This document shows, piece after piece, positions 37,101 through 49,390 of a stretch of 64,000 nt of DNA (within the stretch, counting starts at the first letter, position 1; each line of letters starts with the position of its first letter). A program made the translations under genes and the position numbers. Source of the stretch: Phoronis australis (Eukaryota; Phoronida; Phoronidae). The stretch is from positions 1 to 64,000 of the forward strand of contig NMRA01000053.1 in assembly GCA_002633005.1 (NCBI GenBank). Direction: 5' to 3'. The notes beneath the pieces are model-generated. The model ran no database searches, was not told the DNA's origin, and saw only the letters and a list, made by a program, of their open reading frames with translations.

Positions 37101-39787
37101 TCTTAGCCAGTTGATACAGAGATACAGGCGAAGATAACCAAGTGTACAGGCGAAGATAACCAAGTGCAGCTGATGTACTGCTTGTAGATGACAAACTGCA
37201 TGCCTTTTGGGAGCTGGCATTCTTTGTGGGGGTCTTCACAGACCCAGGCCCTTTTAGGGAACAATCCTGACTAAATGAATTAGGAGTGGGTATGCAGCCC
37301 GACTTGTGCTTTTAATGCTAAACATTCATTTTGAAAGTCTGCAGGTGGTCATCTAACCAAACGTGTGTGTTGCCATCAGTGTGTTCACTAATGTAAAAAC
37401 TGATTATATTTTATGGTGGTTTCCTTTTTTTTCTGTTTGCCAGGGTCATGTGGTGGGCTTTCAGGGGGAAATGATTCATGTCTTCAACAAGAATGAGAAT
37501 GCAATCCACAGCTCAGATTACTTTGAGCGAATTTCGCACCGAAATAACGCTCTCCTGCTGGGAGACTCCATGGGTGACCTCCACATGGCCGAGGGTGCGG
37601 TGGAGTTGGATAATCTACTCAAAATAGGCTTTCTTAATGACAAGGTGAGTGTGTGGGAATTGCAAATATTTCAAAGTTGAGTGTAAGCTGGTAAAGTAGC
37701 TACAAGATCTGCATGTGGAGGCTTTCTGGCTCCATCTCTGCCCAAATCTGGTGAAAGTGAGTTCCAAGCTGAAATAGTGACTGACAAATGAATGGTAAGC
37801 ACCGCTCATACACTTGTAAAGATAGCTACGCTTTGCGTTACCCTTCTTCAGGATCTTTGACATTAGTGGATAACAATACATTATTTGGTGCTGCAACTTT
37901 TGTGTAATTTAACTGTAGACACTAATTTGAGGATAAATTACAGAACAAATACAAAAAAAATAATCATAGGCATTACGTTCTAGCCACGTTCACTCTTGTG
38001 CCTCAGTCAAATTGTTCCCAGGCGAGGAAATTTTACGCCTGTCACCTTAAACTCAGAGGCGTCTGATTATAATTCAAAAGCAGACCCTGAGTTGATGTAG
38101 AATTACAAACTGGGTTGTAATTTGCATTTTCTCTGCTTAAACTGCTTTCCAATTTTCCGCATGGAATCATTTCAACTGAATAAGCAATAGTTGAATTTCG
38201 AAATAGCTACACTATTGTAAAATTCACTTTCCCACCAGATGGCGATCAGGTCTTTGGTGGACAGGCATTCAGCACCACCTGCAGATCCCATGTAATACAG
38301 ACAGGAGGTTTTGACCTACTGCTTTAAACAGCGTTTTAACACCTTTTCTTCTATCATAATGCCGGCAAATTTCTACCGCTGTGTAGTGGGATGTACTAAT
38401 GTTTTATGGAAAAAAGACAACAAACTTTTTGAAATATTAATGGGTGAACTACAACTCTGTGCTCCATTCATTTCCCACGGCGAAGAAGAATTCATGACAA
38501 AGTTAGTGGCTGTTGGCTGTGACTGATAAAGTGGGAGAATATGCTGGCAAGCACTGAGAAATATAAATGTCTGGATGTTATGATTGATAAAAAATTATCG
38601 TGGGTTGATTATGTGTGCGCAAAAAAGATTTTTCTGCGGGTTTGGCTTTTGTACAGTTAGGAGTTATGTCGATCATGCTACTCCTTAGATTTTGTACAAG
38701 AGTCTATTAATTGTACCACACTTTGATTTCTGTGATGTTTTGTGGGGTAACTGTGTGTCGTACATCTAGGATAGACTTCAAAAATTACGAAACGAGGCTG
38801 ATACTCGACTTTAGTGGCCTTTATAATAACTTTTTTATTGCTGACCTCCTCGATACACTTTGTTGGTGCAGCCTGGTTAGCATTTCATTTAAACTTCATG
38901 GTGTACAAAGCCATACGTAGCCTTGCACCTAATTACCTTAGTACCAAATTCAAAGCAGTCAGAGATTCTCACAATTACAATACTAGAACGAGTGTTTTTG
39001 GCTGCCTGGTACCAGATAAAAACTACTGCAGCAAAAGAACTTATGCCTACAGAGGTGCTGTCACTCTATTTTATCTTATTTGTTCATCTAATTGTACATA
39101 TTAACTATTTTTATAACTAATTTGTTTTATTTATTAATCTTTCCAACCTAATTGTACATAGCTCTCTGTATTTTACTTCACGTAATTATTTCCGACTGGG
39201 CCCACTTGAAAATCAATGTATTCACTAAAGTGGTCACTCAGTCTTCTAAAGAAGTTTGAATAAGTAAATAAATAAAATTTGGCCAGCTGGTGTCAAAAAG
39301 CTAAAATATATTAATAAACTTAAACTAACCAACCAATAGGAGGGTTTGGGAGTGGAATTTATTCCTCTACTTTTGAACAGTAATACATGAACATGAATAC
39401 ATTAATCACCAAATTCAGGATCAAGCAGGAGTCACTACTCTAGAGAGTGCCAATATGAAAAGTCTGCTATTGAGAATACAAAGGATATGGTACTGGTCTG
39501 TCTGGAGACTCCAGTGAGTGACGGGGACAATCTGTGTAAACGCAGTATTCATGTTGTCAGCAACATGTCTGAGAAAATAGCATACTTTTGTGTGTTTTCT
39601 TTCTTAACCTCAAGTTTCTAAATGTCTATAGTCTCAAAAGTAGTGCTTTACTCTGTCAACCCATGTTCTCGTTCTCTAGGTTGAAGAACTGTTACCAACC
39701 TACAAAGAAGCTTGGGATATTGTGATCGTGCAGGACACCTCACTGGACGTGGTCAACGCTCTGCTCAAGCCTATCCTTAGTTTGTGA
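31139..39787 (+). CDS. NT5C3: Cytosolic 5'-nucleotidase III (pyrimidine 5'-nucleotidase)
   Basis: Eight exons join in frame: 31139-31276, 33305-33403, 33606-33675, 35137-35183, 35492-35667, 36558-36720, 37444-37644 and 39680-39787, giving 333 codons plus TGA. The enzyme is a HAD-fold phosphatase that removes the 5' phosphate of CMP and UMP. Motif I is DFDRTLT, with the nucleophile Asp83 and acid/base Asp85; motif II is the Ser198 of FSAGVGD; the acidic motif is GDSMGD at 271-276. LIHVFNK-like and VQD sequences also match the human enzyme. Residues about 12-30 form a Gly/Val-rich hydrophobic helix, so the product is likely membrane-anchored like the longer human isoform. The length is close to human NT5C3A (336). 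Introns hold a foldback element and a LINE remnant. Family certain; A or B type cannot be told. Confidence 0.95.
31353..32270. mobile_element. 918-bp foldback element with about 250-bp terminal inverted repeats
   Basis: The left arm (31353-31613) and right arm (32021-32270) are near-identical inverted copies starting TAGGCAATGACCATCGCCTC, with an insertion of about 11 bp in the left arm. The middle of about 400 bp is unique and noncoding. ATACAC occurs just outside both ends, consistent with a partly decayed target duplication of about 9 bp. Frames inside are products of the palindrome. It sits in NT5C3 intron 1. The superfamily is not identified; a foldback or Mutator-like nonautonomous element would fit. 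Confidence 0.85.
36442..36580 (+). repeat. Three tandem splice-acceptor copies before NT5C3 exon 6
   Basis: A unit of about 52 bp occurs three times. Each has an acceptor (CAG at 36453, TAG at 36506, CAG at 36557) followed by an exon-6-like start: AGAATGTTATGAATGG, AGAAAGTTGGTATTGG and then the true GGAAGGTTGTGATTGG. GTAAATATTCATG or a close form precedes copies two and three. Only the third leads into the full exon. Confidence 0.75.
38000..38210. repeat. Diverged interspersed repeat, copy 1
   Basis: Shares an ordered set of words with 40541-40770: TTTTAC.CCTGTC, CTTAAAC, AGAGG.GTCT.ATTAT and AACTGGGTTG. No ends or coding capacity seen. The family is unknown. Confidence 0.35.
38540..39285 (+). 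mobile_element. CR1/Jockey-like LINE 3' end, degenerate
   Basis: The + strand carries, across several frames, blocks usual in the C-terminal part of CR1/Jockey-type reverse transcriptases: an IDKKLSW block, a VPHFDFCDVLWGN block near 38720, then MVYKAIRSLAPNYLS and HNYNTR (38898-38990) and a YRGA block. The 3' end reads GGGCCCACTTGAAAATCAAT, then TTTGAATAAG with a TAAA-rich tail near 39275. Stops and frame changes show it is dead. It lies in the last NT5C3 intron. Confidence 0.75.
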
Positions 39788-40540
39788 TCTTTTTCTTCTG
39801 CAGATGTGATTTTGAAATGTCGTTTAGATTGCCAGCGTTATACAGCTCTTTTTCATCGTATTATGTAATTCGGTTTCACTTTTACTGCTGGTTTTGGGAT
39901 CGAGGGAGTGTTTACAGTATTAAGTTTTGATGCCCCTCTTTTTCCAATAGTCAAGTAGCTTCTTGTGACTTGTTTCAAGATTGTGTTTTTGGTAATAGAG
40001 GTAATAATAGTTACAAAAGACTGGTTAAATGTCTTGTGTGTTCAATTAAACTTGTGGCAGAGAGGGGGCGCTGTTACTTTGTAAGAGTAGTGTAGAATCT
40101 CACCAATGTCAGACAATGAAAATTGTCGCAACTTATCGTTTTTTCGTTTTTCAAAAGCTGACATTTCATGTATGCCGACTAGTTCTCCAAACATTTGTTG
40201 ATATTTGGTAGGAGGTGAAGAACTTGAGAATGATAATGCATTTCTTTGGTGCTATTTATCTTAATGTGAAAGGCATTAAAAAGCAAAATTTTACATGCGC
40301 ACCACACTGTGTCCTAAAGTGAAGATATTTTTTCCCCATGCATCATGCCAAAAATCATAAACCTGGAGTTGTGATTTGTTTAATACGTTAGGAAAAAGTA
40401 CAATGGAAAGTGCTATAATTGTAAAATAGGGTTTGGGACTATAAGACGTTTCTGCAGCCGGGCTCTTTAGGCAGGCCCAGTGGACATGTATAATGATTAC
40501 TTTCTGCATGTCCACCAAGGGTTTACATTTGGGGAAGTCT

Positions 40541-40770
40541 CATGCATGGTTATGCCCAGTTTCTTAGGAAATGCACACAGGTAAGTTTTACCTGTCTGCT
40601 TAAACCTAGAGGTGTCTTATTATCATTAACAGGCACGCACCGAGTCAATCAGTTTTAGGAACTGGGTTGCAACAGGCAATTTCACTGAAAACTGATTTTG
40701 CATACTGTGTGCATTTATTTCCATTAAATAAGCATTTGAGAACAGAATAAGTTGATGGGATAATCTATGT
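40541..40770. repeat. Diverged interspersed repeat, copy 2
   Basis: Matches 38000-38210 in word order. It lies in the 3' flank of NT5C3. Confidence 0.35.
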
Positions 40771-41125
40771 AAATTCGATATTCAGATCATATAGTGTATC
40801 AAGGTACCGACTGCTTCCATTATTAACTTGCAGTATTATCTGCTTGTGAACACATTTTTCTTCATTGTCTTGACAGGGCTATCACATACCCCTCTCTGGA
40901 TCTGTGCTGTTGATTTCTAGATGACTTGGTTTGTTGTAATGTGTTAAGTGTGTAGCATCTTGGAAATAATGTTAAAGGGAGATAACTTTCAGTTCTCCCT
41001 TTTCTGTGCTCTTTTGTTATGCATCTAAGTTGTTATACACCATTGACTTTTGTTAGCTTTTTATGATAGAACAATTTAATGTGATTGAGTGCTGATTTAG
41101 TGATAATCTTTTTGTTTTTGCTGTG

Positions 41126-41131
41126 AATAAA
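41126..41131 (+). terminator. Candidate distal polyadenylation signal of NT5C3
   Basis: AATAAA about 1.3 kb after the NT5C3 stop. It would give a long 3' UTR; an ATTAAA near 40046 could serve a shorter form. Confidence 0.35.
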
Positions 41132-41923
41132 TTATTATTCTCATATCCAGCTGCAGTGGTTTGATCAGGGGACATTTCATGCACTAGCTCAATGAAAAGA
41201 CAAATTTTAACGTAATTGCTCCATATTTCCATGTAAAAGTCTTTCAAGTATCCAGTTTCAAGTGATGTTCATTTGTTCCCTCTCATGAAAACTGCCCATC
41301 CTCCTTTGGCCTTTTATAATAACATGAATAGATTGAATGAGTAAGAAATATTAGTCTTCACACAGGCCATACGTTGGTCGCATCACGTGACCTATGGCAG
41401 AAAGTTCTCGGTCTCGACACGGGTGCATGGGGAAAATGCCGACTCCTTTCTTATTAAACCGTGTTTCTTCCGGGTCGGGGATTGCGAGCTGAATTACGAG
41501 ATATTAAGTTCTTGATAATATTACTTTTCACATCGACCCCGTCAAAAGCAGTTGGCTATAACGCTGCGTTGATTTCTTGAATAGGTCGTTATATATTCCG
41601 AATGCCAAAGCGTCAACCCTGAATCTTGTTTTATTGGTGATGTGGAGGTGTGCTAATATTTGCGTGATAAAGTTGTTCAAATGTTCGTAGTCGACCGTGA
41701 AACGGGAACACTTCCGAATTTTTTCACTAGCTGGGAAATTCCAAAATTCTCAAAGATATAACTACAAGTAATTCCTTAGTCTAATGCGTATGGCACACTA
41801 AAATTTGAATTTTTGATAAATCAATAAAATTTGACAACACTGGTCACAACATTTTCATCTGGTAGGGACTACTAGTGCGGAAACCTGTGGTGTCCTCGAT
41901 AATCGATACTCCCATCGATTCAT
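41132..41923. other. Intergenic, no gene seen
   Basis: A GC-richer patch near 41380-41490 (CACGTGACC, CTTCCGGGTCGGGG) could be a promoter or first noncoding exon, but no coding exon follows that I can support. Confidence 0.3.
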
Positions 41924-42163
41924 GCGCGCACCCAGCCTTTAATATGGGGTCTCGAATTTCTGGCGATGTGGACCTTTTGCTGACAAAAAGCGGGAGGACT
42001 ATAAAAAAACGAGGTACCACCTTCATTGTGTGTCTGCTCCTTTTTCGTGGACTTTTGTCGTTCTCTCGGACTTTGTTTCTCTGAGGCGGACCTTTTTGCC
42101 CACTTCGTCAAATGGGGGGGCTCATTCGAGCCCCTCCTCCTTCCCTGGGTGCGCGCATGCAAT
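41924..42163. mobile_element. MITE with GCGCGCACCCAG ends, copy 2
   Basis: Ends CATGCGCGCACCCAG and CTGGGTGCGCGCATG are inverted repeats. The inner AGGCGGACCTTTTTGCCCAC links it to the copy at 28597-28820. The open frames that overlap it are chance frames of the repeat. Confidence 0.75.
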
Positions 42164-43605
42164 TTATTACTCCTTCATCGATACTCACAATATACCTTTA
42201 GTTCTGACAATATGGGAGTTCAAAAGTCCCAGCAGACGACAATTTCCTCAAGAACATATTAAACAATCACCAATTCATTGTGCGTTTCCCTCACAAATCC
42301 TATGCAAGTTTCAGTTAAGATTCCTTTGTTGTTTGAAGATGTTACAGTATTTTACACGACCAAATTTCACAATTTTATTTGCAATTACAACCAGAAGAAC
42401 AGACCAGTAAGAAATTCTCGTCCACGAGTTCACTGTGGAAACGGGCCCACCTCAATAGTAAATGTACGCTCATGGCGTACTCAGTTTCCAGCTGTAATTG
42501 TTGACATGTTTTGAAAATGAATTATGTTAGCTATGACGGCTGTTTTAACGCACTGTGTTTGCTCGAATACCAAATAAGTGTGAACAAATAAATTTTTACT
42601 AGTGAGATAGGTCAAGGATACAACTACATACATTAAAAAGGACGCGTTCATTTACAAAAAAATCACAAATTATGTTTGACACAGTTTCCGAAAATACGCC
42701 CCCTGGCCCCCCTCCTTTTCCGAAAATACGCCAGGTCGTATATTCCTTTTCGTATGACGTTCTTGAAAGGTCGTTTCCGAACATTCGTCCATGGGCCTAT
42801 ATTCGGAAATTCCCGGTATCTACATAATATAGGCCTATGCACATTTTACACTTACGCGAGCACGCACAAACGCACGTACATACGCACGCTTGAACATACA
42901 CGAGCACGCGCACTTATATACAGTGTAGTTAAAAGTCGTGTGCGATTTCAGTAGTATACTACTATGAGTGCAAAAAATGTGCACGATTTGTCGCTGGAGA
43001 TACAGCACGTCCGACTTTGGTCGACTGGACTGGAGGAAGTAGTATCAAAGTCTTGTATGTACACAACACGATTAGTCGTATGACACATATTTATTTCAAG
43101 TATTCAAGACCATAGACCCTGGAAACTGTAGTTTCTAACAAACAATAATTTTACAGAGGCAATTTTACAAACATTTCGTTATGTATTGACGACGTTTTGT
43201 AAAATGCATGATGAATAAAACTATAACAACACCTATGTCACACAAAATATTCGCATTCGACAGAGTAATTTGAACGAACAGGTACACATGACCAGAGTAA
43301 GCAATATAGTATGCCCTCAGTATTATGCCTTCCTGTCTGAGCAATAGTGGGACCCGTTCGAAAATTAAACTTACTTCCCTATTCACTACGATTTAAATGA
43401 CATTTCTTGAAGGTCGATGAGACGTTAATTTTCTACCAAATGCAGTAATAACCTCTGGAAACTTAACAATTAGGGAGTTTGGTCTTCGCAGTGGAGTGCA
43501 GTGCGGTGGAAAATCAATTTGGCTGACGCACAACCGTTTTGCAGTTGTCAGTTAAACTGGGATAATTTCCTCCCAGACTGGGTGGTCAGAGCTTCTACCG
43601 AAACG
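42164..43605. other. Intergenic with a degenerate CA/CG-rich tract
   Basis: 42840-42925 is an imperfect purine-pyrimidine alternating tract (CACGCAC, GCACGTAC, CGAGCACGCGC). No gene recognised. Confidence 0.4.
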
Positions 43606-43878
43606 TCACGGTGTATATCCTATGCTGGGGTTATCAATTGTTTCGGAGCCGTCTTCGACTGTTACATAATCTGGCGAGCAGCTTCCTGAGCCCCGTTTTT
43701 CGTAATAACTCCAAGCACCATCAATACCTCCTTGGTCTTCATTCGACGTCGGGTCCCCCACGAAGAACGTGCGACATTCCCCGCGCTGCTGCAAATAGGC
43801 AAACGCAGAGCACACCTTGTCACGCAAACAAATAGACGCGCAGTTCAAAAGTCGAGTGTGTGTTGTACCTTGACAATG
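43606..43878 (-). CDS. PAN/apple-like domain exon, secreted protein fragment
   Basis: The minus-strand frame reads NCASICLRDKVCSAFAYLQ and then ECRTFF, followed by a Gly/Ser stretch and TGA at 43608-43606. The spacing of cysteines (CASIC, VCSAF, GECRTF) and the aromatic F.Y pattern are those of PAN/apple domains, which mediate protein or carbohydrate binding in extracellular proteins. An in-frame stop lies just upstream of 43878, so the first part of the domain and a signal peptide must be in other exons. None was found with confidence; a weak candidate lies on the minus strand near 44330-44400. It may be the last exon of a small gene or a fossil. Confidence 0.5.
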   Translation of the reverse strand, partial: HCQGTTHTRLLNCASICLRDKVCSAFAYLQQRGECRTFFVGDPTSNEDQGGIDGAWSYYEKRGSGSCSPDYVTVEDGSETIDNPSIGYTP

Positions 43879-43879
43879 A

Positions 43880-45973
43880 TATCATATTGCTTCACTGGGT
43901 GTTCTCCTTTCGTTCAAAGACCTGTCCTTGCAATTCACCGTTGCATGGGGTAATAAACGAAATGAAAAATAGGAAAACAATTTCGGAATATGTGAACAAT
44001 AGAAGCATTTCGCCAAGTCTGCTGCACTTGATTCGGGTGAAGGACATACTCTAATAGTGTATTATGTAGTTTCTTCCTTTTAAGTGAGTTTAGTCTTCCG
44101 GGGGATTTTGCGAAGTATAAACTTATGATTCTTAAAGCTACACTTTTCATCTACATGAACGTGAAACCGTGCGGGGAAATACGCAAATTACCAATTTGTA
44201 CTTAAAATTTCCTTTCCACGATAGGATCGGTTTTAACAATAGAATTTTAAGAATAACCTTCGTTTGAAGCAGTCAAATATAGAAAGGGCTCATCGGGCCT
44301 TTGACTTGCTTATTTTTTTTTACTCCTCAGGTACACCGTCAGCGCCCTGGCGTTCATGGATAGGGCGACTGAAATCTGCTGCTGCCTCTGGTCCTGCAAC
44401 AGGTCCTTTATTCTTTGTACTGTACCTAAAAGGTCACCGGCCCATGGTACATACTAAGTTTAACACTGATGTATGAAAAAAATAATATATAACAACCACA
44501 TTGCATTGTCGTTTTGTTCCTGCTATACATGAGCATAGTTGTAGGAGCTTGCAAATACATCTTTAATGTGAAAACCTGATCAACGGTGCTGTATCCTTTA
44601 TAATATCCAGCTTATTCTTCTGCGTATTGGCCTCGCATGAAAACACCGCGGCGAGATTCGTCTCATAATTCTGTGAAGAACACAAGCGAACAACCTTTAT
44701 AACTTTCACCCCCTCCCCCCGGCGGAAATGTTTAACAAGGAAATTAAAGTTAAAGTCTGGTCTTTAAGCCAGCGACACGAAATCAATAAAACTTTAATAA
44801 ATATGGTAAATTGCACGCACCAAAAGCGTGCAGGCGAAAGGTGATATACTTGTCAATTAAATCGTCGTAAATGATACGATGTCTTCATATTTTCTTTAAT
44901 TATTTAACGGTGCTTACGGTGTTTTTTTTCAAACCAAGAATCGGAATTTCGCAACTTCTACACTTTCGCAGTGGCGTCGTCGGTAGATTGTGCCACGCCC
45001 ATCAGAAACACTGCTGTTTCTGTGTGTTTCCATCTAGAAAACGACAGCCCGACAAACGAAAATTGAGATGAACAATAGGTTATGAGGCGGACGTGTTCGG
45101 GCAGTCATAACGTTAGGGAATTGCATCACCAGAGGACGCCTGAGGCAGGCGTAGACAAGTTCTTGACTAGCCTCTATCGTTGTCCAAATTGGTGAATGTT
45201 ACGCACGTAAATTACGTGCACAAATAAAAAACTAATAGCAAGCAGCGTAAATTAATAATTAACGGCGTAAATTTATTATTTGTGGCGTAAATTAAAGAGC
45301 CATTGAACGCGAAAGCTCGTCAAAAATACTTTTAAACAATTCCTGACGAAAGTACCATCTAGCAACGTCTTCTACAAAGTTATTCACTTTCCCGTGAGAG
45401 GGAATTTCTAGAAAAAAATCACAAAATTCACTGTTTTTGAAATACTCGCTAAACAAAAACTGTAGTCACCACAGAGTTTCTAGTCTCCTTCCCACTTATG
45501 ATAAATGCGCGCACTGCGTCCACACTCATTCGACCAACAGCTCAAACGCCAGATTATCATATGTGACCGCACTCCGAATCCGGTCGATAGGACAGTAGTG
45601 AAGCAAGTGATTACCCAAAATGAATTCAAAGTGCATTTTAGAATATATTTGAATACTACGATACCTTTACACCTAATTTTACAGACTTAAGAATTATATC
45701 AATTGCCTCTGTAGGATATTGGACAAGTTATAAAAATAACTTAATAAATTATGACTAAATTGGATTATCTGTTTAGAAATCGGGATACAGACGCAATCAA
45801 GTTTTTTAAAGTGACATTATCGACTTTAGGGAAGAAAAATGTGTTTTTCATCATTAGTGGATATGGGACAGGTGTTATTAGGCTGTTAGATTTCATCAGA
45901 GCTATAAAACAACAAATTCAGTTGAATTTTAGTGATTTTATTCCAAATCGCCAATTCTCAAACATTTTCCGAA
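43880..45973. other. No gene recognised
   Basis: May contain upstream exons of the PAN-like gene on the minus strand. Nothing could be joined in frame. Confidence 0.3.
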
Positions 45974-46063
45974 ATCAAGGCCTGCCGGTGTCTTTACCAC
46001 TACAAAACTGATAGCGGGATCAAGGCCTGCCGGTGTCTTTACCACTACAAAACTGATAGCGAG
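45974..46063. repeat. 45-bp tandem duplication
   Basis: ATCAAGGCCTGCCGGTGTCT and the bases after it, through CTGATAGCG, occur twice head to tail (45974-46018 and 46019-46063) with a single change at the end. This is a recent slippage or replication duplication. Confidence 0.95.
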
Positions 46064-47880
46064 TGTCGATTCCGTGCTGTTGCTTATTTATGAAAAATAA
46101 CTTTGTCGCCGAAAATATCCCTTTACACAGCAAAAATTACATCTCAAGACATGACCCGTCCTGAAATAGCCAGCAGCACTCTCGTTCCACGGTAATTACC
46201 CATAATGCAATACCAGTGTCAAGCACTGTTCCTACACAGTCTCCACGTAAATGAACAGGTCAATATCTCATATTCCAATTCAAAATTATAATGCAGGCAA
46301 TCTTGTGTTACTGAATTTTCAGATAGGGACTAGTAATGCTGGCACAAAAAGTTGGCAAAAAGGGGATCATGTCAGTGCTCGATGTGCTACCCTTGTTGTT
46401 AATGCAATTCAAGAGTGCGGGGCCACATTTTGAAAAGTAAGTCCATAAGCCACGCAATGCATTTAACCTTCGCCAAAGAAGAGAGCTCAATTGCCTACTG
46501 CTTTATTTCAAACCCAGTTTGAGTCACAATAGGCTCACACGGAAAAACTTCTTGTTCGAATTTATAATCCAGATGGAAATTAGGGGGTCCCAGGCCGGGT
46601 GACAAATGCTCTGTAGAGCAAGTATTTTATGAGCAAATCAAGATTGTGCAAAGTTTTGCGAGATATCACCATGCACTACAAGAGAATCACGAGATCACAC
46701 TACTTTCACTTGTGATTATGTCTTGCTAATAAGGAATACATGCTTAGTAAAGATATTTAATTGTCTCAGGAATACTATGTTGTTTCCAAACCTAAATTCC
46801 GGACTGGACAAATAAGCCGCAAAACCTCCATGACTATTATGACATATAAATCCATTTTTATGTAGTGGCACCTCAACATATAACATTTTACATTGTACGT
46901 TGCCAAGAGAATGAGTGAAGATGTGACAAAGCCATTGTCTGTAAACTACGAAATCCTAGTAGTCTAGGATGGACAAAAATTGACGTATGTAGCTCATTGT
47001 ACACAAGTACATTACACTAGGGTCCAGGTTTTAACATCAGAACACAGACTCGAAATTAAGCCAATCACGCTGCGCGATTAAAGTACAACTTTGCATCTTC
47101 ACTCAAATGGTGACACGCAATTGTAGATAAAACTGACAGCAGATCACGACTGAATTATGCAGAAGTATGGGGGTAGTACCTGGAGTAAAAGTCCATTTAG
47201 TCAGTCCTAGTACTCCTGACAGTGGTACATCTGTGGTGAAAAAGGGGGCGACACCACTGTCACATTCCCATTATACACTGACGGCTAAATCACAATCAAG
47301 GACCATATTCGAGAGTTGACTGTGTTACGGTGTCAAATAAATTTTTTTTGATCACTTACCAAATGCAAACTGAATCTCATATGCAAAGAGTTATTTAGTT
47401 GTGCAAGTTAAAAAAGAATCATCAAAATCGGACAATGTTTAAGAGATTTATCCATGTTTTTGTCTATGAATTTCAAGCATTTTTAGCGTTACGAGTGGCC
47501 ATTTTAAAAATTGCAATTTTCAATTGTCAACGGTAGAAAAGAAATTTATTTTATCAAGTAAGCAATTGCTTAGACATGACTGGGAATAACTTTAGTCACT
47601 TTCAGAATCACTTAGATGAAGTTGTGCTTAATCATTGAGAAATGGTAGGGTTCATCATAAAACAGGCACTCGTTACGAAATTTGTAAATTCTGTGTTTCT
47701 AACCCTCACCTGCTGTACATAAGGTTAAAACCTAAAGTTCACGCTCTAGTAATAAAAAGAACTGCAGAATATGTTAGCCTAAGTAACACGGCAAATTATT
47801 CAATATCTAAACAAACCAAAAGTTTGGAAATTGACTGGGTTCTGCTATGTTGAAAATGGGCCAAAAAGGCTAACAAAATG
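46064..47880. other. No gene recognised
   Basis: AT-rich intergenic DNA that leads into the satellite below. The short frames at 46251 and 47635 have no family features. Confidence 0.35.
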
Positions 47881-49390
47881 TAGTGTACGTACCCCCATGT
47901 GGAATTCAGTAACACAAATGGTCATTGCAAATGAAATTATTGCCTTTTAAATAACAACATGGTGCTTATTATTATCAAAGAAAAATAAATGGCCATACAA
48001 CATTATGTTACCATGTGATGCAGAAACAGTGATGTAGTGTACGTACCCCCTTTTGTAGTGTACGTACCCCCATGTTTACAAATGCTATGAAATTAAAATA
48101 TCTCTTGGTAAGTGAGCAACACTGGTCACAGACAGTTTCTTTCCTTAAAAAAGTTAGGTTAAAAGGGTGTTTATTGCAAATACATTTGTTTTGACTTAAA
48201 TATTAGCATTTGTGTAGTGTACGTACTCCTATATTTTAATTTGTGCCTATTTTCAAAGTATGACAGATATGCACATGAATGCTGTTTTTTATTTTTTCTC
48301 TTTGAATTGATTTAGTAAATCAACTAACTCTCAGTAGGTTCTTAGTGTTTAGTATCAAACTTGACATGTCATTGAAATGTAGTGTACGTACCCCTGCGTA
48401 GTGTACGTACCCCGATGTGAACAAATACCATGAAATAAAAATATTACACGGAAAGTACGCAAAACTTGTCACAGACAGCTTCCTCCATTAAAAATGCTAG
48501 GTTAAAAGGGTGTTAATTACAAATACATTTGTTTCGAGTGAAATATTAGCAGTTGTGTAGTGTACGTACCCCTACAATATAACATGTGCCTGTTTTCAAA
48601 AAATGACAGACAGTTATGCACATGTATGCAGTACTCATTATTTGTTCTCTTTAAATAGATTTGGTAAATGAACTAACTCTCAGTAGATTCTAAGTATTTT
48701 TTTTTTATAAATCTGACAAGTCATTGAAATGTAGAGTACGTACCCCTGTGTAGTGTACGTACCTTCAACCTCTGTGCTATAAAGTATTGCCCACAAGTAT
48801 TTTACATACTGCCAGAACTGCTGTTCTCATGAACAATACTGATATTTCCAAAATGAATCCAGTCTGACAAAAAAAAAAACAATGGACATTATCAAATATG
48901 TGGGCAAAAAATGCCACACAGGACTTGGCTGGTACTGAACATCCTAGAAAACACCGCATGTGACAACTGATGTTGCAGAGGCAGGTTCTCTATCTCTCAA
49001 GACAACTTGCAACAAACAAGTAGAGGCAGCACAAAACTCAGACCATCCCCTACATTTGTAAATTAGTTAAAATTTGACTTTAATTGATTGTGCGTAGAGT
49101 ACCCCCTCCCAACCAGTACCATTTTTTACTGTTTACAAGTGGGACACTGGGCCTAGCAACTGGTAAATGTATTGAAAACTAAGCAAATAGCCCCAATAAA
49201 GTTTTTGTGTTAAGATATGCAATGCATCATCATCTAGAACAACTTGATCAGCAAGGTAATGACTTTTCTTACTTTAGTACCTTATACTTCTTCAATTTGA
49301 TCAAGATTTTATTAAATTAACAGTTACCTTATGGATTTTTGCATGGTAGAAGTGGGCTGTGTTCACAAGTTGTAGTGTACGTACCCTTTT
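47881..49390. repeat. About 345-bp satellite built on a TAGTGTACGTACCCC motif
   Basis: The motif, with palindromic core GTACGTAC, starts at 47881, 48035, 48056, 48215, 48380, 48399, 48558, 48732, 48751 and 49373 (48732 reads TAGAGTACGTAC). In the core the order is a pair 19-21 bp apart, then a single about 159 bp later, then a pair 165-174 bp later. The full unit recurs at 48056 and 48399 and ends at 48751 (343 and 352 bp). Sequence between motifs is also repeated, for example GGTTAAAAGGGTGTT. No coding capacity. Confidence 0.9.

Noticed and set aside
41875-42410. Several + strand frames up to 126 codons
   Set aside because: They run through the MITE and its GC-rich ends in several phases and have no family motif.
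47881-48770. Regularly spaced short repeats like a CRISPR array
   Set aside because: The intervals are themselves repeated, the spacing is about 160-175 bp, and the genome is eukaryotic. It is a satellite.
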